Positions 1 through 9,178 of a stretch of DNA of 64,000 nt are shown in pieces. The stretch's first letter is position 1. Each line of letters begins with the position of its first letter. The DNA is taken from NCBI GenBank assembly GCA_022647765.1, contig JALCLH010000003.1, positions 62,001 to 126,000 of the forward strand. The letters run 5' to 3'. The DNA is from Acidipropionibacterium sp. (GTDB lineage: Bacteria; Actinomycetota; Actinomycetes; Propionibacteriales; Propionibacteriaceae). The notes under the pieces were generated by a model. The model worked only from the letters and a program-made list of their open reading frames with translations. It ran no database searches and had not been told where the DNA came from. A program made the position numbers and the translations under genes.

Positions 1-99
1 TATGTGTGGGCTCGGGTCCGCAAGGAGCGGCGATCCGACGAATCCCCGCGGATGGGATGGGATCACGCACGCCGTGAGCGGCATGCGGTGACCGATTGA
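1..99 (+). CDS. Possible 3' end of a gene entering from the left edge
   Basis: A reading frame is open from the first base to a TGA at 97-99 and encodes 32 residues rich in Arg and Glu (ending HAVTD). It could be the basic cytoplasmic tail of a protein whose body lies outside the window. The stretch is too short to assign, and open frames of this length are common by chance in GC-rich DNA. It would converge on coaA, which ends at 115. Confidence 0.2.
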   Translation, partial: YVWARVRKERRSDESPRMGWDHARRERHAVTD

Positions 100-114
100 T
101 GCATCCCGGGGCGG

Positions 115-1098
115 TCAGATCTTGCGGATCCAGACGCTCTGCACCTCGTGATCGGGGCCCTTGCGCAGGATGGCGGTGGCACGGCCGCGGGTCGGCAGCA
201 CATTTTGTCTCAGGTTCGGGCCGTTGACGGTGTTCCAGATTCCCAGCGCCACCTGGGCGGCCTGCTCGTCGGAGAGGTCCGCGTACTCGGTGAAGTACGA
301 GTCGGGGTCGTTGAACGCCGTCTCGCGCAGCGCCAGGAATCGGCTGATGTACCAGTCGATGATGTCGGACTCCTCGGCGTCCACGTAGATCGAGAAGTCG
401 AAGAAATCGCTCAGCGCGAGCCCCATCGTGCCGTTGGTCCGCGATCGCGGAGCCTGGAGCACATTGAGCCCCTCGACGATGAGAATGTCGGGATGGCGGA
501 CGACGATGCGCTCGCCGGGCACGATGTCATAGCTGATGTGGGAATACATCGGCGCCGTCACCTCGGGCATTCCGGATTTCACGTCGACGACGAAGCGCAT
601 CAGCGCCTTCCGGTCGTAGGACTCCGGGAATCCCTTCCGGTCGAACAGGCCCATCTCGGTGAGCTTCGCATTGGGATACAGAAATCCGTCGGTGGTGATG
701 AGCTCCACTCTGGGGCTTCTCAAGGACCGCGCCAGCAGCTCCTTCAACAACCTCGCCACGGTGGATTTTCCCACCGCCGGACTCCCTGCGATCCCGATCA
801 CGAACGGCGTCCGCCGCATGGCATGACGATCCAGCTGGAGAAAGGCATTGGACGCCTCGAACAACGCCCCGGTGTGCATGCAGTACAGATGAATCAGCTG
901 AGTCAGCGGCCGGTACACCTCCACGACATCGCGCTGACTCGTCGGATCCCCGAGGCCGCGGATATCGGCAAGCGTCTCGTCATCGATGCGGATATCAGTC
1001 CGTTCCGCCAGATCGGCGAAGGCCTGGCGGCTGAGTTCGATGAAGGGGCCGGCCTCGGTGTTGTCGTCATCGACCGGCGCTGTCGGGGTGAGATCCAT
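115..1098 (-). CDS. coaA: Type I pantothenate kinase CoaA
   Basis: This 327-residue protein phosphorylates pantothenate with ATP, the first and usually controlling step of coenzyme A synthesis in the cytoplasm. The nucleotide-binding P-loop GSPAVGKS lies at about residues 105-112. The length and the following YDRKALMRF and EGLNVLQ stretches match the prokaryotic type I (CoaA) family rather than type II or III kinases. The gene sits next to glmS and acpS, as in many actinobacteria, and AcpS consumes the CoA end product. It is intact. About 170 bp separate it from the methyltransferase that precedes it on the same strand, so it probably has its own promoter. Confidence 0.97.
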   Translation of the reverse strand: MDLTPTAPVDDDNTEAGPFIELSRQAFADLAERTDIRIDDETLADIRGLGDPTSQRDVVEVYRPLTQLIHLYCMHTGALFEASNAFLQLDRHAMRRTPFVIGIAGSPAVGKSTVARLLKELLARSLRSPRVELITTDGFLYPNAKLTEMGLFDRKGFPESYDRKALMRFVVDVKSGMPEVTAPMYSHISYDIVPGERIVVRHPDILIVEGLNVLQAPRSRTNGTMGLALSDFFDFSIYVDAEESDIIDWYISRFLALRETAFNDPDSYFTEYADLSDEQAAQVALGIWNTVNGPNLRQNVLPTRGRATAILRKGPDHEVQSVWIRKI

Positions 1099-1269
1099 GG
1101 ATACCTCGGTATGTCGTCGAGCCGGTGGTGAGGAGTCCGGCGCGCGGCTGCATCGCGGCTGCGTCGTGCCGATCGTTCCCGCCGGTGCGACTCGTGCAGT
1201 AACACCGCGACGATACCGAAGTCCGCCGATCTGTGCGCGACGGGGTCGGGCCTGTGACGCGGTCCGGCC

Positions 1270-2082
1270 TCAGACCCGGCCCAGCACCTCGGTGTGCGCC
1301 ATCGTGAAGTAGGCGTCAGGGCTGTTCCCCCAGTCGATCCACGCCTGGGTCATCTCCTCGACATCGGCGGCGCTGCGCCCGGCCTCGATGGCCTGCCGGG
1401 TGAAGGCCTCGCCGTGCACCCGGGCCGCCTGGCTGTGCGACCACCATCCGACCGACGCCGGGTCGGCGTAGGTCCACGCCGAGACGCCGACCGACAGGTC
1501 GGTCAGCCCGGCGGCCCGGGCCCATGCCTTGAGGTACCGCCCGGCGTCCGGCTCGGCGTTGTTGGCCCGGGCGATCTGCCGGTAGGTGTCCAGCCACAGA
1601 CCCAGACCGGGGACGTCCGGATACCAGCTCATGGTCCGGTACTCGACATCGCGGACGGCGACCAGGGAGCCGGCCACCCGTGCCATCTCGGCCAGCGCCG
1701 CCACCGGATCGGCCAGGTGCTGGAGCACCTGATGGGCATGGACGACGTCGAAACTGCCGTCGGGAAAGGGCAGGGATGTGGCATCGGCCTGCTGGAAGGA
1801 CGTCGTGGCGTCGCCGCGGCGCGCCGCCTCCGCCCTGGCGGCGTCCAGCACCTGAGCCGACGCATCCACCCCGATCACCCTGCCCGGGCGCAGCCGCGAG
1901 GCGAGATCCAGGGTGATGGTGGCCGGTCCGCAGCCGACGTCGAGCAGGCTCATCCCGGGGCGCAGATGCGGCAACAGATAGCCGGCCGAGCTCTCCGCGG
2001 TGCGGGTGGCATGGGCCGCCAGCACCGGAGCCTCGTATCCGTGCGTGTACCGATTGTCCGAATGCCGAGACGTGGTGTTCAC
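1270..2082 (-). CDS. Class I SAM-dependent methyltransferase
   Basis: The 270-residue protein has a Rossmann-fold methyltransferase core. The SAM-binding motif I (LLDVGCGPAT) is at about residues 46-55, an acidic VIGVDAS strand follows, and motif IV-like FDVVHAHQVLQHLADP comes later. These are hallmarks of the Methyltransf_11/25 group, often annotated as UbiE-like. The substrate cannot be read from the sequence; small-molecule or quinone methylation is possible but there is no pathway context. It is divergent from glmS and upstream of coaA on the same strand. No frame disruption is seen. Confidence 0.88.
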   Translation of the reverse strand: MNTTSRHSDNRYTHGYEAPVLAAHATRTAESSAGYLLPHLRPGMSLLDVGCGPATITLDLASRLRPGRVIGVDASAQVLDAARAEAARRGDATTSFQQADATSLPFPDGSFDVVHAHQVLQHLADPVAALAEMARVAGSLVAVRDVEYRTMSWYPDVPGLGLWLDTYRQIARANNAEPDAGRYLKAWARAAGLTDLSVGVSAWTYADPASVGWWSHSQAARVHGEAFTRQAIEAGRSAADVEEMTQAWIDWGNSPDAYFTMAHTEVLGRV

Positions 2083-2151
2083 ATCTCGATACGGTAGCAG
2101 CGAGTCAGGACCCCGGCCGCCGAGATGTCACAATGTGGCAGGCCCCGGGAT

Positions 2152-2265
2152 GGCTGCTCTTGGGCTTCGTTGGCGTGCTCGCGCTTCGCGCTCAACGCCT
2201 GCCTTGTCCTCGGCATCCGAGCAAGCTCGGCTGCTCTCGGACTTCGTGGGCGTGTCGGGGTTCGC
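2152..2265. repeat. Imperfect direct repeat in the glmS upstream region
   Basis: Bases 2152-2189 and 2229-2265 align at about 32 of 38 positions (both begin GGCTGCTCT and end TTCGC). A small hairpin, CCGAGC/GCTCGG, sits between them at 2217-2230. The block lies in the spacer between the divergent methyltransferase and glmS starts, so it may be part of the glmS leader or a regulator-binding region. The function is inferred only. Confidence 0.4.
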
Positions 2266-2297
2266 TGAAACGCTCACTCTGCTGTACGTTTCTTGCC

Positions 2298-4144
2298 ATG
2301 TGCGGAATTGTGGGTTATTGCGGCCATCAACAGGCCGAGGACGTCATCATCGAGGGTCTGCGACGGCTCGAGTACCGCGGCTACGACTCGGCCGGGCTGG
2401 CCGTCGTGGCCGACGGCTCTCTTCACTGGGCCAAGAAGTCGGGCAAGCTGGCCAATCTCGGCGAGGAGCTCGAGGCCCACCCGCTGCCGTCCTCCACCCA
2501 GGGCATCGGGCACACCCGCTGGGCCACTCACGGCGCTCCCACCGACGCCAACGCCCACCCCCACGTCTCCGCCGACGGCAAGGTCGCCGTCGTCCACAAC
2601 GGCATCATCGAGAACTTCGTCAGCCTGCGCGCCGAGCTCACCGCCGAGGGCGTCACCTTCACCTCCGACACCGACACCGAGGTCGCCGCCCACCTGCTGG
2701 CGCGCGAGGTCGCCGCGGGAGCCACCCTCACGCAGGCCATGCAGCGCGTCGCCCGCCGGCTGGCCGGCGCCTTCACCCTGGTCGCGGTCAGCGCAGACGA
2801 GCCGGACGTCGTGGTCGCCGCCCGCCGCAACTCCCCGCTGGTGGTCGGCCTCGGCGAGGGCGAGAACTTCCTGGCCTCCGACGTCGCGGCCTTCATCGAG
2901 CACACCCGCGAGGCCCTCGAGCTGGGCCAGGATCAGGTGGTCACCATCACCCCCGGCTCGGTCACCGTCACCGATTTCGAGGGCAAGCCCTCCGAGGCGC
3001 GGCCCTATCACGTCGACTGGGACCTCTCGGCCGCCGAGAAGCAGGGCTTCGACTGGTTCATGCGCAAGGAGATCTTCGAGCAGCCGAAGGCCGTCGCCGA
3101 CACCCTGCTGGGCCGCTGGAGCGACCGCGGCGATCTCTTCCTGGACGAGGTGCGGATCTCCCCGGAGGAGCTGCGCCGGATCAACAAGATCGTCATCGTG
3201 GCCTGCGGCTCGGCCTTCTACGCCGGAATGGTCGCCAAGTACGCCATCGAGCACTGGACCCGGATCGCCTGTGAGGTCGAGCTGGCCAGCGAGTTCCGCT
3301 ACCGCGACCCGATCATCGACCCGATGACCCTGGCCATCACCATCTCCCAGTCCGGCGAGACCGCAGACACCCTGATGGCCATCCGGCACGCCCGCGAGCA
3401 GGGGGCCAAGGTGATCGCCATCTGCAACACCAACGGCGCCACCATCCCGCGGGAGTCGGACGCCGTCATCTACACCCACGCCGGCCCCGAGATCGGCGTC
3501 GCCTCCACCAAGGGGTTTCTCACCCAGGTGGTCGCCTGCTACCTGCTGGGGCTCTACCTGGCCCAGGTCCGCGGGATGAAGTACGGCGACGAGATCCGCG
3601 CCCTGATGGACGAGCTGGAGTCGATGCCCGCCAAGATCAGAGGGTGCTGGACGGGATCGAGCCGGTCTACCGGCTGGCCCGCGAGATGGCCCGCAATGAG
3701 AATGCGGTGTTCTTCCTGGGCCGCCACGTCGGCTACCCGGTGGCCCTGGAGGGGGCGCTGAAACTCAAGGAGATCGCCTACATGCACGCCGAGGGGTTCG
3801 CCGCCGGCGAGCTCAAGCACGGCCCGATCGCCGTCATCGAGGAGGGCACCCCGGTCTTCGTCGTGGTGCCCCCGCAGGGCCGCGATCAGCTGCACGACAA
3901 GGTGGTCTCCAATATCGAGGAGATCCGGGCCCGCGGGGCCCGCACCATCGTGCTGGCCGAGGAGGGGGACGCCGCCGTCGCGACCTTCGCCGATACTCTC
4001 ATCCCGCTGCCGAGGTGCTCGACCCTGCTGCAACCCCTGGTGGCCACCGTCCCGCTCCAGGCCTTCGCCTGCGAGCTGGCCACCGCGAAGGGCCACGACG
4101 TCGACCAGCCGCGCAATCTGGCGAAATCGGTCACGGTGGAATGA
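2298..4144 (+). CDS. glmS: Glucosamine-6-phosphate synthase GlmS (one frameshift)
   Basis: GlmS makes glucosamine-6-phosphate from fructose-6-phosphate and glutamine, the entry to peptidoglycan amino-sugar synthesis. The start at 2298 is fixed by the MCGIVGYCG opening, where Cys2 is the glutaminase nucleophile. An in-frame upstream extension has no such support. The N-terminal glutaminase domain is followed by two SIS sugar-isomerase domains (ACGSAFYAG, SQSGETADT) and the family C-terminus DQPRNLAKSVTVE. After correction it is about 615 residues, normal for GlmS. The frame breaks at about 3638, where one base, probably C, is missing in AAGATCAGAGG. Both sides stay strongly GlmS-like. Because the gene is normally essential, a sequence error is more likely than a real lesion. 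Confidence 0.95.
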
Positions 4145-4180
4145 GGCCCAGTTCGACGATGCACACCGTAGGGTGAGCTC

Positions 4181-4534
4181 GTGATCGTCGGCATCGGGGT
4201 GGACGTCTGCGAGGTGGCCCACTGGCAGGCCGCCGTGGCGCGGCATCCGGGGATCGCCACCCGGGTGCTCACCGCCCAGGAGGCCGATCGTCCGGCCCAG
4301 TCGCAGGCGGCCCGTTTCGCCGCCAAGGAGGCCCTGGTCAAGGCACTCGGCGGCCCCAGGGGCCTGCACTGGGCCGACGCCGAGGTGGTCATCGACGAGC
4401 ACGGCGCGCCCTCCTTCCGGCTCAGCGGGACGGTGGCCGAGGCCGCTCGGCAGCGGGGGATCGACGCCGTCCACCTGTCGCTGAGCCACGATGGCGGTCT
4501 GGCGATCGCCATGGTGGTCTGCGAGAGGAGCTGA
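4181..4534 (+). CDS. acpS: Holo-[acyl-carrier-protein] synthase AcpS
   Basis: This 117-residue enzyme transfers the 4'-phosphopantetheine arm from CoA to apo-ACP and so activates fatty-acid synthesis. The two family signatures are present: GIGVDVCEV near the N-terminus (the Asp binds Mg2+) and FAAKEALVKAL in the middle. The start is GTG at 4181, 36 bp after glmS, so the two genes are probably co-transcribed. The length matches the compact AcpS type rather than Sfp-type transferases. Confidence 0.95.
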   Translation: MIVGIGVDVCEVAHWQAAVARHPGIATRVLTAQEADRPAQSQAARFAAKEALVKALGGPRGLHWADAEVVIDEHGAPSFRLSGTVAEAARQRGIDAVHLSLSHDGGLAIAMVVCERS

Positions 4535-4570
4535 GCGGCGGTCCGGTACCGCCGCTAGGCTCGTCGCGTC

Positions 4571-5720
4571 ATGTTCATCGACCCGCGCTCTCCCGAGGCC
4601 CCCTGGCGCCGCGTCTTCGGTACCCAGGGGGAGCTTGCGCGGCGCGTTCTGGACGTCCTGCTGACCGACGGCGCCGCGCCGCGCATCCGGCTGGCCGACC
4701 GGCTCGGCGTCGCCACCGGATCGGTGACGAAGGCGGTGCGGACCCTGGCCTCCGAGGGTCTGGTCGAGATCGGCGCGGTCGCCGCCTCGGGATCCGTCGG
4801 GAGACCGCTGCAGCCGGTCTCGGCCCGGGCCGCGGAGCTCAATGTCATCGGCTGCAAGGTGATTCCCGGCCGCGTGCTGGGCTGTCGGGCGAATCTGATG
4901 GGCGATGTGCTGGCCCGCCGCGAGACGGCGATCCCCGATATGACGAGCGGGAGCATCACCGCCGGATGCGTGGAGCTGGCCCGCAGACTCGACGCCGACC
5001 GTCCCGTCGTCGGACTGGGGCTCGGAGTGGGCGCGACGATCGCACTCGACCGCCGGACCATGGTCCGCAGCTGGATCCTCGACGCTCGACCGGGCGAGGA
5101 TCTCGTCTCCGGCATCCGGTCCGAGCTGGGCATCCCGGTCCATGTCGAGAACGACCTGCGCAGCCTGGTCGAGATGGAGCGGAGGATCGGCGTCGGGCGT
5201 CACGTCAGGCTCCTTCATCATGGTGACTCTGGGACAGGGTCTCGGCACCTGCGTCGTCGACCACGGCCATGCGGTGACCGGGGCCAGCGGCGCGGCCGGA
5301 CTGAGCCAGTGGACGCAGACCTTCGACGCGGACGGCGTCCCCCGCCCGGGCGGCAGCCTGCTCACCACCCCGGCCGTCCTCGACCGGTGCACGGCCGCCG
5401 GGCTGCCGCGCGATCCCGAACTGCTGATCCGGCTGGCCGAGTCCGGGGACGCCCGGGCCCTGGAGGTGGCCGGCTGGACGGCCGGCCGGCTGGCGCCGCT
5501 GCTGGCCACCATGGTGAATCTCACCGATCCGGAGCTGATCCTGCTGGGCGGGGAGCTCAGCCCCCTGCTCACCCCGGTGGTCGACGACCTCGCGGCAGAC
5601 CTGGTAGGCCTCGTCGCCCCCTTCCAGAGCCACATCCCGATTCACATCGCCGACTGGGATCTGGGCGACTGGGCGCGCGGGGCCGCCGTCATCGCCCTCC
5701 AGGAGCTGCTGCGGACGTGA
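4571..5720 (+). CDS. ROK-family transcriptional regulator (one frameshift)
   Basis: The protein is about 382 residues after correction. A winged-helix DNA-binding region (residues about 20-75, IRLADRLGVATGSVTKAVRTL) precedes a ROK sugar-kinase-like domain with GLGLGVGAT, an ENDLRSLVEMERR motif and VTLGQGLGT. HTH-ROK proteins are usually sugar-responsive repressors of the NagC/XylR/Mlc type. The ROK zinc motif CxCGxxGC is not evident. The frame shifts by +1 at 5207-5209 (CGTCAGGCTCC); removing the A or one G rejoins the domain. It faces the importer and alpha-galactosidase operon tail to tail, so that operon and the palindrome at 11437 are its likely targets (inference). Confidence 0.85.
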
Positions 5721-5723
5721 TGA

Positions 5724-5750
5724 CGGCCCCGGGGAATCTCCCCGGGGCCG
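5724..5750. terminator. Bidirectional hairpin terminator
   Basis: A perfect 12-bp GC-rich stem (5724-5735 with 5739-5750) closes a 3-nt loop between the converging ROK regulator and importer genes. There is no long U-tract, which is common for actinobacterial terminators. Confidence 0.75.
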
Positions 5751-5809
5751 CATCCCGTGCATCTGCGGATCAGCCGCGAAGGCGCGACGTCACACAGCTC
5801 CGCTCCCGC

Positions 5810-7165
5810 CTATTTCCCGGCGAGGATGGCGTTCACCTTGGTGTTGAGACCGGTCATGGCACTCACCGGCGTCGTGCCGATCCACACCGAGTCCAGCGTC
5901 GGCTGCATCAGCGATGAGATCTCCGAACCGTGGTACACCAGCGGATACAGGGCGGTCTGGCCCGTCTTCACCCGATCGGTGAAGGGGGTGACGTCCAGCC
6001 CTGCCTTCCGGTAGGTCTGGATGGCCCTGGCGGTGCCCGAGGGGCGGGCCGGGAACACCACGGCGTCGGTGCCGACGATGTTCTGGCAGGTGTCCGAGCC
6101 GAGGAAGGCGACCAGTTTCGCGGCCTCCTCCTTGTGCTTGGAGGACTTCGAGATCGAGTCGCCGAGGCCGTTGTACAGCGAGACCGGGTGGCCGATCGGG
6201 CCGCTGGGCACCGGCGCGATGCCGAGCTTGACGGTCTTCAGATTGGCGTAGGTGCGCAGCATCCACGAGCCGTTGAGGGACAGCGCCACCTGCCCGGAGG
6301 CCAGCTGCTGGTCGGTCGTCACGCTCTGGCCGAACTGGCCGTACTTCGGCATGTAGCCCTTCTGGGACAGCCCGACGTACCAGGCCAGGGAGTTCTGGAA
6401 CTGCGCCTGGTCGTAGTTGAACCGGGTTCCCCAGGTCGGCCTGTTGGTGTAGTACCAGCCGGTGGACAGGGCGAATGGGGACCAGTTCGTCTGGCCGGCG
6501 TAGTCGACCTTCGCGTCGGTGCCCAGCGCGTACTGCTTGATGTGGCTCTTGTCGAAGCCCTTCTGGTCGCCCCGCCTGCCGTTCCTGTCGATGGTGAGCC
6601 GGGCGAGGATCTTCTCGAAGCTGCCGCCGTCGGTGGGATTCCAGGTGGCGTCGGCCAGCTGGGCATCGGTGATCCCGGCGTCGGCGAGCTTGGTCTTGTC
6701 GTACATGATCGCGACGGTGTCGTAGTCCTTCGGGACGCCGTAGCGGTGCCCGTCCGGGCCCGTCCACAGCTTCGCCAGGCCCGGCTCGTAGTCGGTGTCC
6801 TTGATCCCCGAGGTCGCCGGCAGCTCATCCAGGGGCTGCAGGACGCCGAGCTTGAGGAGTTCCGGGTAGCGGCCCACATGGTCGGTGAAGACGTCGGGGG
6901 CCGAGTCGGCGACGACGCTGGCGGTGAGCTTGGTCCAGTAGTCGTTCCATCCGAGCTGGTTGATCCGGACCGTGATCTGCGGATTCTGCTCCTCGAACTT
7001 CGCGATGCACTTGGCGTAACTGGGCAGCTGGTTGGCGTCCCACAGCCAGTAGTTGATAGCTGTCCTGCCTCCGCCGCCCTGGCTGGAGCAGCCGGTGACG
7101 CCGATCAGGCAGGCAGTCAGCGCGGCGGTGAGGGCGCGTCGAATCGATGGTCTTCTCAGTGACAT
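5810..7165 (-). CDS. ABC sugar importer, substrate-binding lipoprotein
   Basis: This 451-residue protein has a lipoprotein signal: basic MSLRRPSIRR, a hydrophobic stretch, and a lipobox ending GVTGC at about residue 26. It would be anchored outside the membrane. The rest matches the family 1 (MalE-like) extracellular solute-binding fold, with AINYWLWDANQ at the mature N-terminus and LSLNGSWML later. It delivers sugar to the two permeases encoded just upstream in the same transcript (8-bp gap). The alpha-galactosidase in the operon suggests an alpha-galactoside such as melibiose or raffinose, but substrate specificity cannot be read directly. The gene is intact. Confidence 0.9.
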   Translation of the reverse strand: MSLRRPSIRRALTAALTACLIGVTGCSSQGGGGRTAINYWLWDANQLPSYAKCIAKFEEQNPQITVRINQLGWNDYWTKLTASVVADSAPDVFTDHVGRYPELLKLGVLQPLDELPATSGIKDTDYEPGLAKLWTGPDGHRYGVPKDYDTVAIMYDKTKLADAGITDAQLADATWNPTDGGSFEKILARLTIDRNGRRGDQKGFDKSHIKQYALGTDAKVDYAGQTNWSPFALSTGWYYTNRPTWGTRFNYDQAQFQNSLAWYVGLSQKGYMPKYGQFGQSVTTDQQLASGQVALSLNGSWMLRTYANLKTVKLGIAPVPSGPIGHPVSLYNGLGDSISKSSKHKEEAAKLVAFLGSDTCQNIVGTDAVVFPARPSGTARAIQTYRKAGLDVTPFTDRVKTGQTALYPLVYHGSEISSLMQPTLDSVWIGTTPVSAMTGLNTKVNAILAGK

Positions 7166-7172
7166 GGCGACC

Positions 7173-8162
7173 TCACTTGATCCCGGTGAAACCGATGGAG
7201 TTGACGATCCGCTTGGCGAAGCAGGCGAACAGGATGAGCATCGGCAGGGCCGACACCAGGGTCGCCGCCATCAGTCCCGACCAGTCGATGCCCGACTGCG
7301 GGGACTGGGCGCGGAAGACTCCCAGAGCGACGTTGAGCACCCGCGAGGAGTCGGTGTAGGAGACCATCAGCGGCCAGAAGTAGTCGTTCCAGGCGGTGAT
7401 GTAGGTCAGCAGGCCGAGGGTGAACATCGGCGCGCTGGCCATCGGGATGATGAGCTTCCAGAACACCATCGGCTTGGAGGCGCCGTCGATGAGCGCCGCC
7501 TCCTCCACCTCGCGGGAGATGTTCATGAAGAACTGCCTCAGAAAGAACACCGCGAAGGGGGAGATCAGCAGGGTCGGGAGCATGATCCCCAACAGGGTGT
7601 CGATGAGGTGCAGCTGCCTCATCAGGATGAAGTTCGGCAGGAAGGTGAAGATGGCCGGGATCATCATCGACGCCAGGAAGATGCCGAAGACGAGGTTGCG
7701 GCCCGGCCAGCGCAGCCGGGCGAAGGCGTAGGAGGCCATCGCGCAGCTCAACGTCTGCACCACGGTGATGACGGTGGCCACGATGACCGAGTTCATCAGG
7801 TAACGCCAGAAGTTGATACTGGCTCCCGATCCGCCCTGGGCGACGGCGGTGGCCACGTCCTGGGCGCCGAAGACGCGGGCGAAGCCGCCCAGATTGGTGC
7901 CCACCGGCCCGAGGAACCCCGGCCGGGTGGCCAGCAGAGCGTTGCTGGACATGGCGGTCCGCAGGATCCAGTAGAAGGGGAAGAGGGTGATGAACAGGAT
8001 GATCACCATGAAGATCCAGCCCAGCACCTTGCCGGGGGTCACGGGGTGATTGTGATGGATCTTCTGGGCGGAGGGGGATGCGCTGCCGGCCGATCTGGGG
8101 CCGTTGGATTCAGGACTGTCGGACGCCGGGCTGGGGGAGCCGGCCAGGGAGATGGTTGACAT
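7173..8162 (-). CDS. ABC sugar importer permease, MalG type
   Basis: A 329-residue inner-membrane protein with about six hydrophobic segments and a long Pro/Ser-rich cytoplasmic N-terminus. The EAA loop that docks the ATPase is visible as EEAALIDGASKPMVFWKLI. The C-terminus (KRIVNSIGFTGIK) is typical of carbohydrate-importer MalG-like subunits. It pairs with the upstream permease (11-bp gap). No ATPase gene is in the operon, so a shared MsmK-like ATPase elsewhere is expected, as is usual for actinobacterial CUT1 importers. Confidence 0.92.
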   Translation of the reverse strand: MSTISLAGSPSPASDSPESNGPRSAGSASPSAQKIHHNHPVTPGKVLGWIFMVIILFITLFPFYWILRTAMSSNALLATRPGFLGPVGTNLGGFARVFGAQDVATAVAQGGSGASINFWRYLMNSVIVATVITVVQTLSCAMASYAFARLRWPGRNLVFGIFLASMMIPAIFTFLPNFILMRQLHLIDTLLGIMLPTLLISPFAVFFLRQFFMNISREVEEAALIDGASKPMVFWKLIIPMASAPMFTLGLLTYITAWNDYFWPLMVSYTDSSRVLNVALGVFRAQSPQSGIDWSGLMAATLVSALPMLILFACFAKRIVNSIGFTGIK

Positions 8163-8172
8163 GATGAGCTCC

Positions 8173-9090
8173 TCAGTCCAGGTCGGTCTCGCCGGCGCGG
8201 GTGACCTTGTACTGGATGGCGGTGATGATGACCAGGATGATCATCAGCGCCACCGACAGTGCCGACGCGTAGCCGAAGTCGAACTCGCCGAAGGCCTTCT
8301 GGTAGATGTACATCTGCAGCACATTCGAGGCGTCCGCCGGGCCTCCCGCGGTGGCCACGGCCACTGTGTCGAAGACCTGGAAGGAGCCGATGATCGTCAT
8401 GATGAGCACCAGCGCCAGGATCGGGCGAAGCAGCGGCAGGGTGATCCTGAAGAACATCTTCGTCTCGGAGGCCCCGTCGGTGCGGCCCGCCTCGTACAGG
8501 GTCTCCGGGATGCCCTGGAGGCCGGCGAAGATGAGCAGTGCCGTGTAGCCCATGTTCCGCCACACGTTCACCAGGGCCACGGTCGGGATCACCGCCCCCT
8601 CGGTGGTCCAGAACCCGACCGCGCCGCCGCCCATGGCGGTGATGACGTGGTTGACGATGCCGAGCTGGGTGTCGAGCATCCACAGGAACACCAGCGCTGT
8701 GACCACGTTGGAGACCAGGTACGGGGTGAGGACCAGCGATCGCACCCAGGTCGACCTGGTCAGCCGGTGCATCAGGGCTGCGATGAGGACGGCCAGGATG
8801 GTCTGGGCGCCGATGTTGATGACGACGTACTCGATGGTGACGCCCAGCGAGTTCCAGAACCGGTCGTCGGCGAACATCGCCGTGTAGTTCGCGAGTCCCG
8901 CCCAGCGCGGCGGGGTGAGGACGTTGTAGTCGGTGAAGCTGTAGTAGATGCCCATGATCAGCGGGCGGATGAGGAAGACGATGAGTCCGATCGCCGCGGG
9001 CGCGATGAACGCCAGCGCCAGCGGAAGGTCGGACTTCGATGCGAGGTGCGGTTCGTGACTCGGCCGCACCGTTGAAGCCGTTGTCGACAT
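8173..9090 (-). CDS. ABC sugar importer permease, MalF type
   Basis: A 305-residue membrane protein with about six transmembrane segments. The EAA-loop motif YEAGRTDGASETKMFFRI places it in the CUT1 MalF/UgpA group. The N-terminal LALAFIAPAAIGLIVFLIRP is the first membrane helix. It lies between the alpha-galactosidase and the second permease in one leftward operon. The gene is intact. Confidence 0.92.
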   Translation of the reverse strand: MSTTASTVRPSHEPHLASKSDLPLALAFIAPAAIGLIVFLIRPLIMGIYYSFTDYNVLTPPRWAGLANYTAMFADDRFWNSLGVTIEYVVINIGAQTILAVLIAALMHRLTRSTWVRSLVLTPYLVSNVVTALVFLWMLDTQLGIVNHVITAMGGGAVGFWTTEGAVIPTVALVNVWRNMGYTALLIFAGLQGIPETLYEAGRTDGASETKMFFRITLPLLRPILALVLIMTIIGSFQVFDTVAVATAGGPADASNVLQMYIYQKAFGEFDFGYASALSVALMIILVIITAIQYKVTRAGETDLD

Positions 9091-9178
9091 TGTGTTCTCT
9101 CTGTGTTGATGTGTGGATGGATGGGCTCGGTTGGGTTGATGGATGGGGCCGAATGAGTGGAGCAGCGCCCGGTGGCGG

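Noticed and set aside
2083..2297. glmS ribozyme
   Set aside because: The conserved ribozyme core was not recognised in the spacer, and these ribozymes are typical of Firmicutes.
2274..3479. Long open frame (401 codons) antisense to glmS
   Set aside because: It mirrors glmS codon by codon, has Gly/Val/Asp-rich meaningless composition and no family motif. Long antisense frames are expected in GC-rich DNA.
3554..5635. 693-codon minus-strand frame across glmS, acpS and the ROK gene
   Set aside because: It spans three recognisable plus-strand genes and their spacers and has no protein-like pattern.
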